Positions 23,638 through 33,263 are shown, counted from the first letter of the stretch. The stretch: DNA of 64,000 nucleotides from Canibacter zhoujuaniae (GCF_011752005.1 NZ_JAAIJZ010000001.1:1-64000); one strand, 5' to 3'. Translations and numbers: made by a program. The notes: generated from the letters alone by a model not told the origin.

Positions 23638-24657
23638 TTATCGCGCGCTGAGCTTCGGGATTGAAACTCGGATATCCCCGACTTTTTGACCGCCACCGGT
23701 GATGGCCAGTGGCATTGCTGCAAGCGCAGCAGCCAGCTGCAGCCGGGTTACCGCTCCTGCATAGGTCAGGAGTGACAGTGCCACCGCGCGTGAGGCGCGA
23801 CTGTTGCCGTCGAGAATTTTCACCGCAGCAACTGTGCCATCGGCAGCAGCCATAACGCTCACGCCTTCGGCGCCAAACTTTGCAAAAACAGGCGCATGCT
23901 GCATAGCGATGGTGTCCATACCGTTTGGCCCCTCAACCATTTCCGGATATTGCATACCAGCCTGCAGCAGTGCACGCATTGTGCGATTAATTGGGAAAGG
24001 GGATTTCGGATCAGCGGTTGCCATGCGACGATACCCCCGTGCAAGCCCTGCAAGTGACAGCCCTAAAACAGGCGCGCCACAACCGTCAACAGCGATTGGA
24101 GACGGGTTTTCAGCGGTCATGCGCTGCACAGTGGCAATGATGTGCTGCTGTAGCGGATGCTCCGGATGAGTGTATTGGATCACCGGCCAACCCGCAGCGA
24201 GGCAGGTGCGCAGCATCGCAGCATGTTTGCCTGAACAGCAGTGATTTATTGGGCTCGGCTGGTTACCGTGAGCGATCATGCGATGTTTCGCCGCTGTGTC
24301 TGCCGGCCAGTCTGGTGGACACAGCAGGTGTGACTCGCCGAGACCTGCGTCTGCCAAAATTTCCCGCACAGCTGAGGTGTGGGTTGGCGTGCCACTGTGG
24401 CTTGCAAACGACAGCGCAGTTTGCCGAGCATCGGGCAAGCTGAGCCCGGCCTCGTGCATTGCGAGCGACTGTAAAGGCTTTAACGCGGAACGGGTGAGGA
24501 TTGTGGCGTTTGGGTCGCCGAGCGTCACTACTACGTCACCGGCGGGCGATAACACAATCGCTGATCCCGCGTGCCGTGACTCGATAAAGCCGCCGCGTGT
24601 GGTTACCGCGAGTTCATCGGCGGCAGAGACAGCAAAGGTTCCGGCGTTTTTTGGCAT
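23638..24657 (-). CDS. Asparaginase of the plant-independent Asparaginase_II family
   Basis: The 339-residue protein matches the Asparaginase_II family (rhizobial/actinobacterial type), distinct from the AnsA/AnsB family. Visible landmarks: E-S-R-H-x-G near the N-terminus, S-A-L-K-P-L-Q, A-L-S-F-A-S-H-S-G, the N-H-C-C-S-G-K-H-A cysteine/lysine motif and the G-C-G-A-P motif. It probably hydrolyses L-asparagine to aspartate and ammonia in the cytosol. It follows gabT on the same strand but is split from it by a terminator and has its own -10-like box directly upstream of the ATG. Confidence 0.88.
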   Translation of the reverse strand: MPKNAGTFAVSAADELAVTTRGGFIESRHAGSAIVLSPAGDVVVTLGDPNATILTRSALKPLQSLAMHEAGLSLPDARQTALSFASHSGTPTHTSAVREILADAGLGESHLLCPPDWPADTAAKHRMIAHGNQPSPINHCCSGKHAAMLRTCLAAGWPVIQYTHPEHPLQQHIIATVQRMTAENPSPIAVDGCGAPVLGLSLAGLARGYRRMATADPKSPFPINRTMRALLQAGMQYPEMVEGPNGMDTIAMQHAPVFAKFGAEGVSVMAAADGTVAAVKILDGNSRASRAVALSLLTYAGAVTRLQLAAALAAMPLAITGGGQKVGDIRVSIPKLSAR

Positions 24658-24664
24658 ATTAATA

Positions 24665-24670
24665 ATTCTA
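24665..24670 (-). promoter_or_regulatory. Candidate -10 box of the asparaginase gene (leaderless)
   Basis: On the minus strand TAGAAT is followed by 7 bases and the ATG at 24657. No Shine-Dalgarno. It lies immediately after the gabT terminator. Confidence 0.5.
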
Positions 24671-24674
24671 ACGA

Positions 24675-24712
24675 AAACTGCTCCGCCCCCTTTCTCGGGA
24701 GCGGAGCAGTTT
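24675..24712 (-). terminator. Intrinsic terminator of gabT
   Basis: AAACTGCTCCGC pairs with GCGGAGCAGTTT (12 bp), and CCC/GGG in the loop can extend it. On the minus strand it is followed by TTTTCGTT. It lies 14 bases after the gabT stop. Confidence 0.85.
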
Positions 24713-24725
24713 AACGCACTAGTCT

Positions 24726-26063
24726 TTAAGCGGTTGCCGCTGTGAGAGCCTCATCGAGAACGTTTAGAACATCCTCAATAAGCTCATTTGAGAGGGTCAG
24801 TGGTGGCAGGAAGCGGATAATGTTTCCTGACAGACCTGCGTTAAGCAGCAGCACACCCTTCTGGCCGGCTTCAGCAATCACCTTTGTAACTACGTCAGCG
24901 GCAGGCTTGAGGGTGCCAGGCTCAGTCAGCTCAATTGCGAGCATTGCTCCCTTACCGCGCACCTCTGCAATGCTTGGGTGCTTTTCCTGTAGCTTGCGCA
25001 AGCCTCCACCAAGCTTCTCTTCGATACGCTTAGCGTCTTCCAGCACGCCGCCAGCTTCGATCTGTTCGAAAACTGAGATCGCTGCAGCACAGGCAACCGG
25101 GTTGCCTGAGTAGGTGCCACCGAGGCTGCCGGGGCCGGTGCAGTCCATAATTTCCTGGCGACCGGTAACAGCTGAGATTGGCAGACCACCGGCGATGCCC
25201 TTAGCAGTCAGCACGATGTCTGGCTCTAGGCCGAACTGTTCTGATGCGTAGACGGTGCCGGTGCGGGCGATGCCAGACTGCACCTCGTCTGCGATGAAAA
25301 CAACGTTATTTTCACGGCACCACTTAGCAAGAGCAGGAAGGTAGCCGTCAGCTGGCACAGTGAAACCACCTTCGCCCTGAATCGGCTCTGCAATGAGACA
25401 GGCGAGGTCACCAGCGGTGATTGCCTTCTCAATGTATTTAATAGTGCGTGCCGCTGCTTCTTCACCTGACAGGCCATCGTGTAGCGGGTATGAGTTTGGC
25501 ACACGGTGGATGTCACCAGCGCGTGGACCAAAGCCCGCTGAATATGGCACTGCTTTGTGGGTCATAGAAGAGGTCAGCATAGTGCGACCGTGGTATGCGC
25601 ACTCGAGCACAGCAACACCGTTCTTGCCGGTGTACTTACGTGAGATCTTTACAGCGTTTTCAACTGCCTCAGCACCAGAGTTGATGAGCAGAGACTTTGT
25701 TGGGCCCGGCACAGGTGAGTGCTTTGAGAGGTACTCAGCCACACGCACATACTCTTCGTAAGGGCTGACGGTAATCAGAGTGTGGGTGAAGTCGTCAAGC
25801 TGCTTCTTAGCTGCTTCGCGCACGCCCTCATTGCCGTGGCCGATGGTCACAACGCCGATACCTGAACCCATATCGACAATTTGGTTACCGTCTACGTCAA
25901 CGAGAATCGCGCCCTCGGCGCGCTCAATGAAAGCAGGCAGTGCGGTGCCGATGCCGGTTGAGAGTACGGCATTGCGGCGCTCCATCAGTTCCTGTGATTT
26001 AGGCCCTGGGATTGCGGTTACTACACGTCGTTCCTGAACGACTGGTTCTCGTTTTTCTGTCAT
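24726..26063 (-). CDS. gabT: 4-aminobutyrate aminotransferase
   Basis: Class III PLP aminotransferase that moves the amino group of GABA to 2-oxoglutarate. The 445-residue protein has the S-G-A-E-A-V-E-N motif, A-Y-H-G-R-T, the D-E-V-Q-S-G-I-A-R strand that holds the PLP ring, and the Schiff-base lysine K288 in T-A-K-G-I-A-G-G. These features fit actinobacterial GabT closely; 5-aminovalerate is a possible second substrate. No gabD or GABA permease is adjacent. The ATG appears leaderless; GGAG lies 13 bases upstream, too far to act well. Confidence 0.92.
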   Translation of the reverse strand: MTEKREPVVQERRVVTAIPGPKSQELMERRNAVLSTGIGTALPAFIERAEGAILVDVDGNQIVDMGSGIGVVTIGHGNEGVREAAKKQLDDFTHTLITVSPYEEYVRVAEYLSKHSPVPGPTKSLLINSGAEAVENAVKISRKYTGKNGVAVLECAYHGRTMLTSSMTHKAVPYSAGFGPRAGDIHRVPNSYPLHDGLSGEEAAARTIKYIEKAITAGDLACLIAEPIQGEGGFTVPADGYLPALAKWCRENNVVFIADEVQSGIARTGTVYASEQFGLEPDIVLTAKGIAGGLPISAVTGRQEIMDCTGPGSLGGTYSGNPVACAAAISVFEQIEAGGVLEDAKRIEEKLGGGLRKLQEKHPSIAEVRGKGAMLAIELTEPGTLKPAADVVTKVIAEAGQKGVLLLNAGLSGNIIRFLPPLTLSNELIEDVLNVLDEALTAATA

Positions 26064-26070
26064 GTTTCAC

Positions 26071-26076
26071 ATCATA
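26071..26076 (-). promoter_or_regulatory. Candidate -10 box of gabT (leaderless)
   Basis: On the minus strand TATGAT is followed by 7 bases (GTGAAAC) and the ATG at 26063. Confidence 0.5.
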
Positions 26077-26229
26077 CTCCTGATTTAAGAGAGCAAAATA
26101 CACCCTAATTTGTGGAAAACGTACAATAATTAGCCGCCACTGTTTTTCGATTCAACTTAGATTTTCGCGGCCTGATCCCACCCGCTGTAAAGATTGCACG
26201 TCAGCGCGCACACCCCGCCCACCACGCCG

Positions 26230-26235
26230 TAGAAT
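26230..26235 (+). promoter_or_regulatory. Candidate -10 box of metG (leaderless)
   Basis: TAGAAT, 7 bases, then the metG ATG at 26243. The rest of the 179-base gap between gabT and metG shows nothing else I can name. Confidence 0.55.
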
Positions 26236-26242
26236 AGAAGCT

Positions 26243-27826
26243 ATGTCTTCTCCGTCGCAGTACTTTACAACGCCTATCTTTTACGTAAATGATGCACCAC
26301 ATATCGGGCACGCCTACACCGAAGTGGCTACCGATGTGCTTGCGCGCTGGAATCGACAGCGCGGCACAGACACCCGACTGCTGACCGGCACAGACGAGCA
26401 CGGGCAAAAAATCTTGCGCACCGCCTCAGCCCACAACACCGATCCGCAAGCGTGGGCGGATAAGCTCGTTCGTGAGGCGTGGGAGCCGCTTTTAGCTGAG
26501 GTCAACATCTCAAACGACGATTTCATTCGCACAACAGACGAACGCCATGAAAAGGGTGTGCAGGCATTCTTACAGAAACTGTACGATGACGGCTATATCT
26601 ACGCCGGTGAATTCGACGGTCTCTACTGCGTCGGCTGTGAAGAATTTAAAACGAAGACCGACGTTGCAGAGGGCACCGGTGCGTTTGCTGGCGAGCAGGT
26701 CTGCAAGATTCACTCTAAGCCGCTTGAGCTGCTGCAAGAGAAGAACTACTTCTTTAAAATGAGTGCCTTTCAAGATCGACTGCTTGCGCTATATGAAGAG
26801 CGCCCCGATTTTGTGCAGCCTGCCAGCGCTCGTAACGAGGTTGTGGCGTTTGTGCAGCAGGATCTTGCAGATCTTTCTATCTCACGCACCAGCTTTGACT
26901 GGGGTATTCCAATTCCGTGGGATAACTCGCACGTCACCTACGTGTGGTTTGATGCGCTGCTGAACTACATCACCGCGCTCAACTATGGCACAGAAGATGA
27001 GTCACTTCTTGAACGCTACTGGCCAGCCAACCATATCGTTGGAAAAGATATTTTGCGCTTCCACGCAGTAATCTGGCCGGCAATGCTGATGGCTGCTGGG
27101 CTGGAGGTGCCAAAGCACGTATTCGGGCACGGTTGGCTTTTGGTTGGCGGCGAGAAAATGTCAAAATCTAAACTCACCGGCATCGCCCCAAATGAGATCA
27201 CCGAAACTTTTGGCACTGATGCGTTCCGCTACTACTTTATGCGCGCCATCAGCTTCGGCCAGGATGGCTCTTTCAGCTGGGAAGATATCGCTGCTAGGTA
27301 TCAGGCTGAACTAGCAAACGGTTTTGGTAATTTGGCTAGTCGTGTGCTGGCGATGAACGCAAAATACTTTGACAGTGCCCAACCAGAAAGCGCAGAATCA
27401 GCGGCGGCGGATCGCGCGATTGCCGAACTTGTTGCTGATGTTGTTGCGCGTGCCGAAGCTGCCATTGACCGATTCGCAATTCATGAGGCGCTGGCTGCGG
27501 TGTGGGAGATCGTTGACGCGCTGAACGGGTACATTACTGAGCAGGAACCGTGGGTGCTCGCAAAAGATGCGGCACAGCGGGATCGTCTTGGCACAGTGCT
27601 CGCCACCGCAACTGAGGGGTTGCGCGCGCTTGCTGTGCTGTTAAACCCGGTGATTCCGGTTGCCGCCGAAAAGCTTTGGGTGGCGCTCGGCGCAGCCGAC
27701 GCCATTGGTGCGCTCAACGAGCAGCCGCTTGGTGAGGTTGGAAATTGGGGTCAGCTGCCAGCTGGCACCAAGCAAACTCAGCTGGAGGTGCTCTTCCCGC
27801 GCGTTGAGATTAACGAGGCTAAATAA
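26243..27826 (+). CDS. metG: Methionyl-tRNA synthetase
   Basis: Class I synthetase that charges tRNA-Met. The 527-residue protein has the H-I-G-H signature at residues 20-23, the K-M-S-K-S loop at 305-309, and zinc-type ligands C-V-G-C and C-K-I-H in the connective domain. It has no C-terminal tRNA-binding dimerisation domain, as in other short actinobacterial MetG. It starts the metG-tatD-rsmA group and appears to be translated from a leaderless transcript. Confidence 0.97.
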   Translation: MSSPSQYFTTPIFYVNDAPHIGHAYTEVATDVLARWNRQRGTDTRLLTGTDEHGQKILRTASAHNTDPQAWADKLVREAWEPLLAEVNISNDDFIRTTDERHEKGVQAFLQKLYDDGYIYAGEFDGLYCVGCEEFKTKTDVAEGTGAFAGEQVCKIHSKPLELLQEKNYFFKMSAFQDRLLALYEERPDFVQPASARNEVVAFVQQDLADLSISRTSFDWGIPIPWDNSHVTYVWFDALLNYITALNYGTEDESLLERYWPANHIVGKDILRFHAVIWPAMLMAAGLEVPKHVFGHGWLLVGGEKMSKSKLTGIAPNEITETFGTDAFRYYFMRAISFGQDGSFSWEDIAARYQAELANGFGNLASRVLAMNAKYFDSAQPESAESAAADRAIAELVADVVARAEAAIDRFAIHEALAAVWEIVDALNGYITEQEPWVLAKDAAQRDRLGTVLATATEGLRALAVLLNPVIPVAAEKLWVALGAADAIGALNEQPLGEVGNWGQLPAGTKQTQLEVLFPRVEINEAK

Positions 27827-27828
27827 GC

Positions 27829-28782
27829 GTGTGTGAAAATCACGACTCTGGCGTTTTTAGCGGGCTGCGCGATAGCGGGAAAATTACGGCTGCGGCAGAG
27901 TTTGCAGCAAATCAGATTCGTTTCTGGGGAGACGCTGAGCGTAAATGGGAGTGGCCAGCCGATCCAGACACTCTGCCGGTATCGGTTGTCGATAACCACT
28001 GCCATTTAGACTTTGCGGCAGGGCCTGAGGCACTGCACCCCTTTGCGGCGCTCGACCGTGCTGAAAGTGTTGGAGTGGGGCGCATTGTGCAGGTGGGCAC
28101 AGATCTTGAAACTTCTGTCTGGTCTGCCAAGTTTGCCGCAATAGAGCCGCGAGTGTTGGCCGCGGTTGCGCTGCACCCAAACGACGCACCCGATGTCGCT
28201 GCGCAGGGCAAATTAGAATTTCAGATCGGCGAGTTAGACCGGCTAGCAGCTCAGCCGCGTGTCCGGGCGATCGGAGAGACCGGGCTAGACTACTTCCGCA
28301 CACAAGAAAACGGGCGCAGCGCACAGGCCGCCTCTTTTGAAGCGCACATCGCACTCGCTAAGAAGCACGAGATTGCCCTGCAGATTCACGACCGTGATGC
28401 GCACGATGATGTTGTAGAGACGCTCTTGCGTGTTGGTGCTCCTGCGAAAACTGTTTTCCACTGCTTTTCTGGGGATGTGGAACTTGCGCGCATCTGCAAC
28501 GATAACGGCTGGTATATGAGTTTTAGTGGCACGGCCACATTCAAGAATGCGCCCTACCTGCGTGAAGCCTTTGAAATTGCCGATAAGGCGCTGGTGTTGG
28601 TTGAAACCGATTCGCCGTTCTTAACACCTGAGCCGGTGCGCGGGCGCCCTAATGCCCCGTATTTAATGCCGCACACTGTGCGCCGGCTAGCCGCGGTGGC
28701 AGATCTGCCGGTAGCTGAAATGTGTGAAATTTTTAATCGCAACACTGAGGCTGTTTACGGCTCTTGGAAAGCGGGGCTCTAG
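27829..28782 (+). CDS. tatD: TatD-family metal-dependent hydrolase/DNase
   Basis: TIM-barrel metal hydrolase. The 317-residue protein has D-N-H-C-H-L-D (first metal pair) after an N-terminal extension of about 50 residues common in actinobacteria, E-T-G-L-D-Y, Q-I-H-D-R-D, H-C-F-S-G and the closing E-T-D-S-P-F. Family members cleave 3' DNA or RNA ends. The start, GTG at 27829, is two bases after the metG stop and lacks a good Shine-Dalgarno, so coupling to metG is likely. The stop overlaps rsmA by one base. Confidence 0.92.
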   Translation: MCENHDSGVFSGLRDSGKITAAAEFAANQIRFWGDAERKWEWPADPDTLPVSVVDNHCHLDFAAGPEALHPFAALDRAESVGVGRIVQVGTDLETSVWSAKFAAIEPRVLAAVALHPNDAPDVAAQGKLEFQIGELDRLAAQPRVRAIGETGLDYFRTQENGRSAQAASFEAHIALAKKHEIALQIHDRDAHDDVVETLLRVGAPAKTVFHCFSGDVELARICNDNGWYMSFSGTATFKNAPYLREAFEIADKALVLVETDSPFLTPEPVRGRPNAPYLMPHTVRRLAAVADLPVAEMCEIFNRNTEAVYGSWKAGL

Positions 28783-29720
28783 TGTCTGGTGAGAGTTCTC
28801 AAGGGCTGTTAAGCCCTGCTCTGGTGCGAGAACTCGCCTCTCAGTTTGGGGTGACCCCGACAAAGAAACTCGGGCAAAATTTTGTGCACGATGCGAACAC
28901 AGTGCGCAAGATTGTGCGGATCGCGGGTGTTAAAGCCCACGACACCGTGCTTGAGGTGGGGCCGGGGCTCGGCTCTCTCACACTCGGCCTGACCGAAACC
29001 GGAGCTAGTGTTACCGCTATTGAACTGGATGCGGTGCTTGCCTCCCAGATTGAAAACACTGTTGTGAGGCTGCAACCTGAGGCGAAGTTTCGTGTGATTC
29101 ACGACGACGCGCTGCGAGTGACGGAGCTGCCGGAGCAGCCGAACATCCTCGTTGCTAATTTGCCCTACAACGTCAGCGTGCCAATTCTGATGCACCTGTT
29201 GGAGACCTTCCCTTCGATTCAGCGAGTGCTGGTGATGGTGCAGCTTGAAGTGGGGGAGCGGATCGCGGCTGCACCCGGCTCCAAAGCCTATGGTGCGCCC
29301 AGCGCTAAAGCAGCCTGGTACGGCCCGTGGCAGCTTGCCGGCACCGTCTCTCGCAAAATTTTCTGGCCGGTACCGGGGGTTGACTCGGTGCTAGTCGGAT
29401 TCACAAAACTTGCTGCGCCGCGCGGTTCTGCAACTGAGAAGTGGCTCACCTTCGAGATCATTAACGCCGCTTTTGCGACGCGGAGGAAGATGCTGCGCCA
29501 GTCTCTCCAGGCGGTGCGTCCCGCTCTCGTAAGTGATACATGGGCTGCACAGTCTGACGTACATATTCCTAATGCACAAGCTACTGCTGCGCAGTTTGTG
29601 AGCGCAGATGCGATTAGCGCACTATTAGAAGAGTGCGGTATCGATCCAACATCTCGGGCCGAGCAGCTCGCTGTTGCAGACTTCCACCGCATTGCAATTG
29701 CTGCTCTGCACAAGAACTAG
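28782..29720 (+). CDS. rsmA: 16S rRNA (adenine 1518/1519-N6) dimethyltransferase
   Basis: Also called KsgA. Dimethylates two adenines in the 3' hairpin of 16S rRNA late in small-subunit assembly. The 312-residue protein has K-K-L-G-Q-N-F at the N-terminus, the SAM loop E-V-G-P-G-L-G-S-L-T, and the catalytic N-L-P-Y-N-V. The GTG at 28782 overlaps the tatD stop (TAGTG), so it is translationally coupled. In many actinobacteria ispE is next; here the next gene is on the other strand and belongs to a metal transporter. Confidence 0.95.
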   Translation: MSGESSQGLLSPALVRELASQFGVTPTKKLGQNFVHDANTVRKIVRIAGVKAHDTVLEVGPGLGSLTLGLTETGASVTAIELDAVLASQIENTVVRLQPEAKFRVIHDDALRVTELPEQPNILVANLPYNVSVPILMHLLETFPSIQRVLVMVQLEVGERIAAAPGSKAYGAPSAKAAWYGPWQLAGTVSRKIFWPVPGVDSVLVGFTKLAAPRGSATEKWLTFEIINAAFATRRKMLRQSLQAVRPALVSDTWAAQSDVHIPNAQATAAQFVSADAISALLEECGIDPTSRAEQLAVADFHRIAIAALHKN

Positions 29721-29739
29721 ACTCACATATTTTAGAGCG

Positions 29740-30600
29740 CTAACTGCGAGCTCTGGAACTGCGCGTTTTGCGTAGGTGCCATCCGAGTGCCGCAAAAAAT
29801 GCGATACCGTACGTGAAGGCGATCGCCGCGCTGGTTGGGAGATTGAGGTAGTAAGCGATCCAAAAACCCGATTGCGCGATAACAACTGCGACTCCGAGAG
29901 CATACAGCACAAGTAGTTTAATTGTGTGTGTCAAAAGTCTCGCGATTGCAGCGGGGGCAACGGCCATTGTGATCGCGAGAATAGACCCTGTTGCAGCAAA
30001 TGCGGCTGTCACAGTGATTGCGGTGAGCAGCATCAACACACTAATCGCTAAACCGGGTCGGAGGGAGCGCGTTAGCGCAAAGTTGTAGTCGAATACGGCG
30101 GCCATGAGATGCCGTCTGGCAAACCAGGCAAAAATAAGGTTTATCAGCAGCAGACCCGCCAGCACCCAAGACTGTCGCGGGCCAAAACAAGAGTCGCCTA
30201 AACAGAATTCTTCGAACGCAACTAGGTTTGGATCCCCAACCAGGATGGTGTGCCCGTCTAAGTGTAAGTTTCTGGCAAACGCGGTCACCAAAATAACACC
30301 CACAGCCAGCAGGGCGGGGGCGATCATGCCCTGTGATGCGCCCTCAGCGAGGAGACCCGAGCGTGCCAGCGCTGTGTTGGCAATAGTCACAATCAGTGCC
30401 GACAGTGTCGCAAGCATAAAGAGCAGCGGGGAGCTGAAGTCGTGTGTGAGCAGGTAACCGATGACTATTCCCGGCAGCAGGGAATGGCTGATGGCGTCGA
30501 TGAGCATAGCTCGGTTGCTGAGCGTGAGGTACACCCCGGGCACTGCGCAGGCGAGGGCGGCAAGACAGGTGAGAATTGAAACAGAGACGGTGAAGCTCAT
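29740..30600 (-). CDS. ABC-3 family metal permease (second membrane subunit)
   Basis: A 286-residue membrane protein with about eight to nine helices of the ABC-3 (MntB/ZnuB/TroD) family; the V-Y-L-T-L-S-N-R-A-M-L-I-D-A-I-S-H-S-L-L-P-G region with its conserved Asp-Ala-Ile-Ser-His is the cytosolic coupling motif. The start overlaps the end of the other permease gene by 4 bases. Two permease genes of this type in one operon recall the mntABCD/troABCD layout used for manganese, zinc or iron. Confidence 0.85.
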   Translation of the reverse strand: MSFTVSVSILTCLAALACAVPGVYLTLSNRAMLIDAISHSLLPGIVIGYLLTHDFSSPLLFMLATLSALIVTIANTALARSGLLAEGASQGMIAPALLAVGVILVTAFARNLHLDGHTILVGDPNLVAFEEFCLGDSCFGPRQSWVLAGLLLINLIFAWFARRHLMAAVFDYNFALTRSLRPGLAISVLMLLTAITVTAAFAATGSILAITMAVAPAAIARLLTHTIKLLVLYALGVAVVIAQSGFWIAYYLNLPTSAAIAFTYGIAFFAALGWHLRKTRSSRARS

Positions 30601-31481
30601 AAGCGACCTCGAAGAGCTTTAGCGATAAGACCGCGCTGCGGCGCAAAAGCGATCGAAAACAAGAAAATTAGAGTGAGCAGCAAAACCACTAGGGGGCCGG
30701 TGGGTAGCGCGAAAACGGCGATAGAAAGATAGCTGCCGAAAAGAGCGGCGCCGCAGGCGAACGCAACAGCAGTGACGGTTGTGCTGCGCAGAGTTTTACA
30801 CCACTGTCTGGCAGCAGCTGGAGCGATCACAGTAAAACCAATAATAAGGAGCAGACCGACCGCGCGCATACCGGCAACGGTTGCTGCTGCGAGCAGTAAA
30901 AACAGTAGCTGATCGTAGGTGGCTAGTTTGATGCCACGTGTGGCACTGAACTGTCTGTCAAAGGTTGTTAGCTGGAAGGCGCGCCAGTTTATAGCGAGTG
31001 TGCCAAAGAGTAGCGCGGCGATAACGGCGCTGAGAATGATGTCAGCCTGTGTTAACTGCCCAGCAGAGCCGAAAAGATAGGAGGTGATGCCGCCCTTCTG
31101 CGCAAAATTTCCCTGCTGGATATAGCCCAACAGCAGCATGCCCCCCGCAAACATAACAGTTGCTATGAGTGCCATTGCCGTGGTTTCTGTGATGGGGGTG
31201 AGTTTTGCGATGCGGTGCCCTAAATATGCGCCTAACAGGCCGGTAATCAGTGCACCGGCGGTCAGTAGCGGCAGCGACCTGGCATCAGTGACAAGGGAGG
31301 ATCCGATAATAAAGGCGATGAGGGTGCCTGGAAGTGCGGAATGGGCGACTACGTCACCGAGCGGAGCTTGCCGTCGCAGGTAAATCAGAGTGCCAACCGC
31401 CGCGCTTGATGCAGCAGCAAGCGCAACACCTATCACAACAGTGAGGTAGGTGTGATTCGTTAAGAACTCAATGAGCGTCAT
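30597..31481 (-). CDS. ABC-3 family metal permease (first membrane subunit)
   Basis: A 294-residue membrane protein with about eight to nine helices. The G-D-V-V-A-H-S-A-L-P-G-T segment is the ABC-3 coupling motif. It begins 14 bases before the ATPase gene ends, so translation is coupled. Together with the second permease it would form a heterodimeric channel for Mn2+ or Zn2+. Confidence 0.86.
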   Translation of the reverse strand: MTLIEFLTNHTYLTVVIGVALAAASSAAVGTLIYLRRQAPLGDVVAHSALPGTLIAFIIGSSLVTDARSLPLLTAGALITGLLGAYLGHRIAKLTPITETTAMALIATVMFAGGMLLLGYIQQGNFAQKGGITSYLFGSAGQLTQADIILSAVIAALLFGTLAINWRAFQLTTFDRQFSATRGIKLATYDQLLFLLLAAATVAGMRAVGLLLIIGFTVIAPAAARQWCKTLRSTTVTAVAFACGAALFGSYLSIAVFALPTGPLVVLLLTLIFLFSIAFAPQRGLIAKALRGRL

Positions 31482-32274
31482 CGTGATTCAGAATGTTTGT
31501 ATCACCAGATGCAATAATCCGGATAGCGCCCGTCGCGGTTGAAACACCGGCGGCAAGCTCTGCTGAGAAAGGAATTTCAAAGGTTTCTGCAATGTTAGCC
31601 GGCGTCAAAATTTCTGCTGTGGGCCCGAAGTGCTGCACTGTTTTATTCATAAGCGCGACATGGCTGAAGTATTTTGGTGCGGTGTGCAGATCGTGATGCA
31701 CAATTAAAACCGTCGTGCCAGACTCTTGAAACTCTCTAAGCGCTCGCATAATAAAGCGCTCGCTCGGTGCATCAACCCCTGTGAAAGGCTCGTCAAGCAG
31801 GAGCAGCTCGGGTTTTGCAACTAGCGCGCGGGCGACAAACACCCGCTGCCGCTGCCCACCAGAGAGCTTTCCGATCGGTTTATCCTGGATTTTTCCAATT
31901 GCGGTGCGCCATAGCGCATCCTCGAGTGCGGCCGCTCGATCCGCCCGTTTTTTTAGATGCGGAACACCGAACGTGCCCATTTCCACAACATCTTTTGCCG
32001 TTGCAGGAAAATCCCAGTCGACGCTTTTAAGCTGCGGCACATACCCGACGCGCCACGGTGCCCTGCGCAGCGGTGCCCCGAAAAACAGTGCCCTGCCACG
32101 CGATGGTTTTTGCAGACCAAGTGCTGCTTTTAAGAGCGTCGATTTACCGGCTCCGTTGGGGCCGAGCACCCCCGTCATGGAGCCTGCGGGAACTGTTAAA
32201 TTTGCTTTTTGGAGCGCATGATTACTGCCATAGCTAACTGACAAATTTTCGATAGTGAGTGGGGCAGTGCTCAT
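31468..32274 (-). CDS. Metal ABC transporter ATP-binding protein
   Basis: A 268-residue ATPase with Walker A G-P-N-G-A-G-K-S-T, the signature L-S-G-G-Q-R-Q-R-V and Walker B L-L-L-L-D-E-P. The form matches the MntB/ZnuC group. The C-terminal 30 residues contain H-D-D-A-H, a possible metal-touching tail. It starts 4 bases after the binding-protein gene. Confidence 0.92.
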   Translation of the reverse strand: MSTAPLTIENLSVSYGSNHALQKANLTVPAGSMTGVLGPNGAGKSTLLKAALGLQKPSRGRALFFGAPLRRAPWRVGYVPQLKSVDWDFPATAKDVVEMGTFGVPHLKKRADRAAALEDALWRTAIGKIQDKPIGKLSGGQRQRVFVARALVAKPELLLLDEPFTGVDAPSERFIMRALREFQESGTTVLIVHHDLHTAPKYFSHVALMNKTVQHFGPTAEILTPANIAETFEIPFSAELAAGVSTATGAIRIIASGDTNILNHDDAH

Positions 32275-32278
32275 CTTT

Positions 32279-33256
32279 CTAGCTTAATGCCGTTGCTATC
32301 GCTCGTGCATTGTGCAACAGCACTTCTGTGTAGCTATCAACTTCAGGTGCTGCACCCAGGGTGTCTGCGAACAGCTCATCGCGCGCAATTACAACGCGCC
32401 AACCTTTGGATTTCACCGCTTCCGCCAGGCTCTTAATCGCCTGCGGGTTTGCCTGATTATCGTGGAAAATTTGTGGAATCTTATTTTTTGCGATTAGTTC
32501 TGCAAGCTCATCAATCGCGGTTGCGCTTAGGCTTGCCTCGGTTGAAATAAAGTCTGTTGCGCGCACATCGAGGTTATAGGTGCGCCCAAAATAGTTGAAT
32601 GCATCGTGCCCGGTAACCAAGATTCGCGGCTCTGGAACCGCTGCCAGAAGCGTGCTGGCCTCAGCGTGAGCGGTTGCTATTTCAGCGTTGTAGTCTGCGG
32701 CGTGGGTGCGGTAGGTGTCTGCGTTTGTCTCATCAACCTGAGCTAATTTATCGGCGATTGCGGTAACTACGAGCTGCCACAGTTCGGGATCGTTCCAGAT
32801 ATGCGGATCGTAAACCTCGGGAGCTTTTTTCGCCTGCTCAGAGCCTGTCGACTCGACTGGGATAAGCGTTGTGTTTCCCTCTTCTAACAGAGCTTCTCCC
32901 ACCGCAAATTGTGAGTCGCCGAGACTCTCTAACTGCCGCACCATCTGCGCTTCTAGGTGTAGACCGTTCCACAGCACCAGATCTGCGTCACGCATATTTT
33001 CGATGTCTTTGGTTGTTGGTTGGTAGGTGTGCGGATCGCCGCCGGGGCCAACCATAGTTATGACTTCAGCCTCCGGCGCAATGTTGCTGACCGCGTCTGC
33101 AAGGTATCCGGTCGTTGCGAATATTTTCAGATGCTCATGCTGTGCTTGTGTAGTTGCTGTTGCGCAAGCGCTCAAAAACAGAGCGCCCGCTAGGGCACAT
33201 ACTGCGAGCAGACGTGCGCGTGTCATATTTTTTAGTGGTGCGGTGTGAAGTCTCAT
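32279..33256 (-). CDS. Metal-binding lipoprotein of the ABC importer
   Basis: Substrate-binding protein of cluster A-I (ZnuA/MntA/PsaA type), 325 residues from ATG 33256. A lipoprotein signal ends in L-F-L-S-A-C, so it is lipid-anchored on the outside. Candidate metal ligands are the histidines in G-D-P-H-T-Y, N-G-L-H-L-E, T-G-H-D-A-F and the I-F-H-D-N-Q segment. There is no long His-rich loop of the kind typical of zinc-specific ZnuA, which leans slightly to manganese. The chosen start has TACTGT seven bases upstream and no Shine-Dalgarno; ATG at 33226 is an alternative that still keeps the signal peptide. Confidence 0.88.
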   Translation of the reverse strand: MRLHTAPLKNMTRARLLAVCALAGALFLSACATATTQAQHEHLKIFATTGYLADAVSNIAPEAEVITMVGPGGDPHTYQPTTKDIENMRDADLVLWNGLHLEAQMVRQLESLGDSQFAVGEALLEEGNTTLIPVESTGSEQAKKAPEVYDPHIWNDPELWQLVVTAIADKLAQVDETNADTYRTHAADYNAEIATAHAEASTLLAAVPEPRILVTGHDAFNYFGRTYNLDVRATDFISTEASLSATAIDELAELIAKNKIPQIFHDNQANPQAIKSLAEAVKSKGWRVVIARDELFADTLGAAPEVDSYTEVLLHNARAIATALS

Positions 33257-33263
33257 AAGTTTC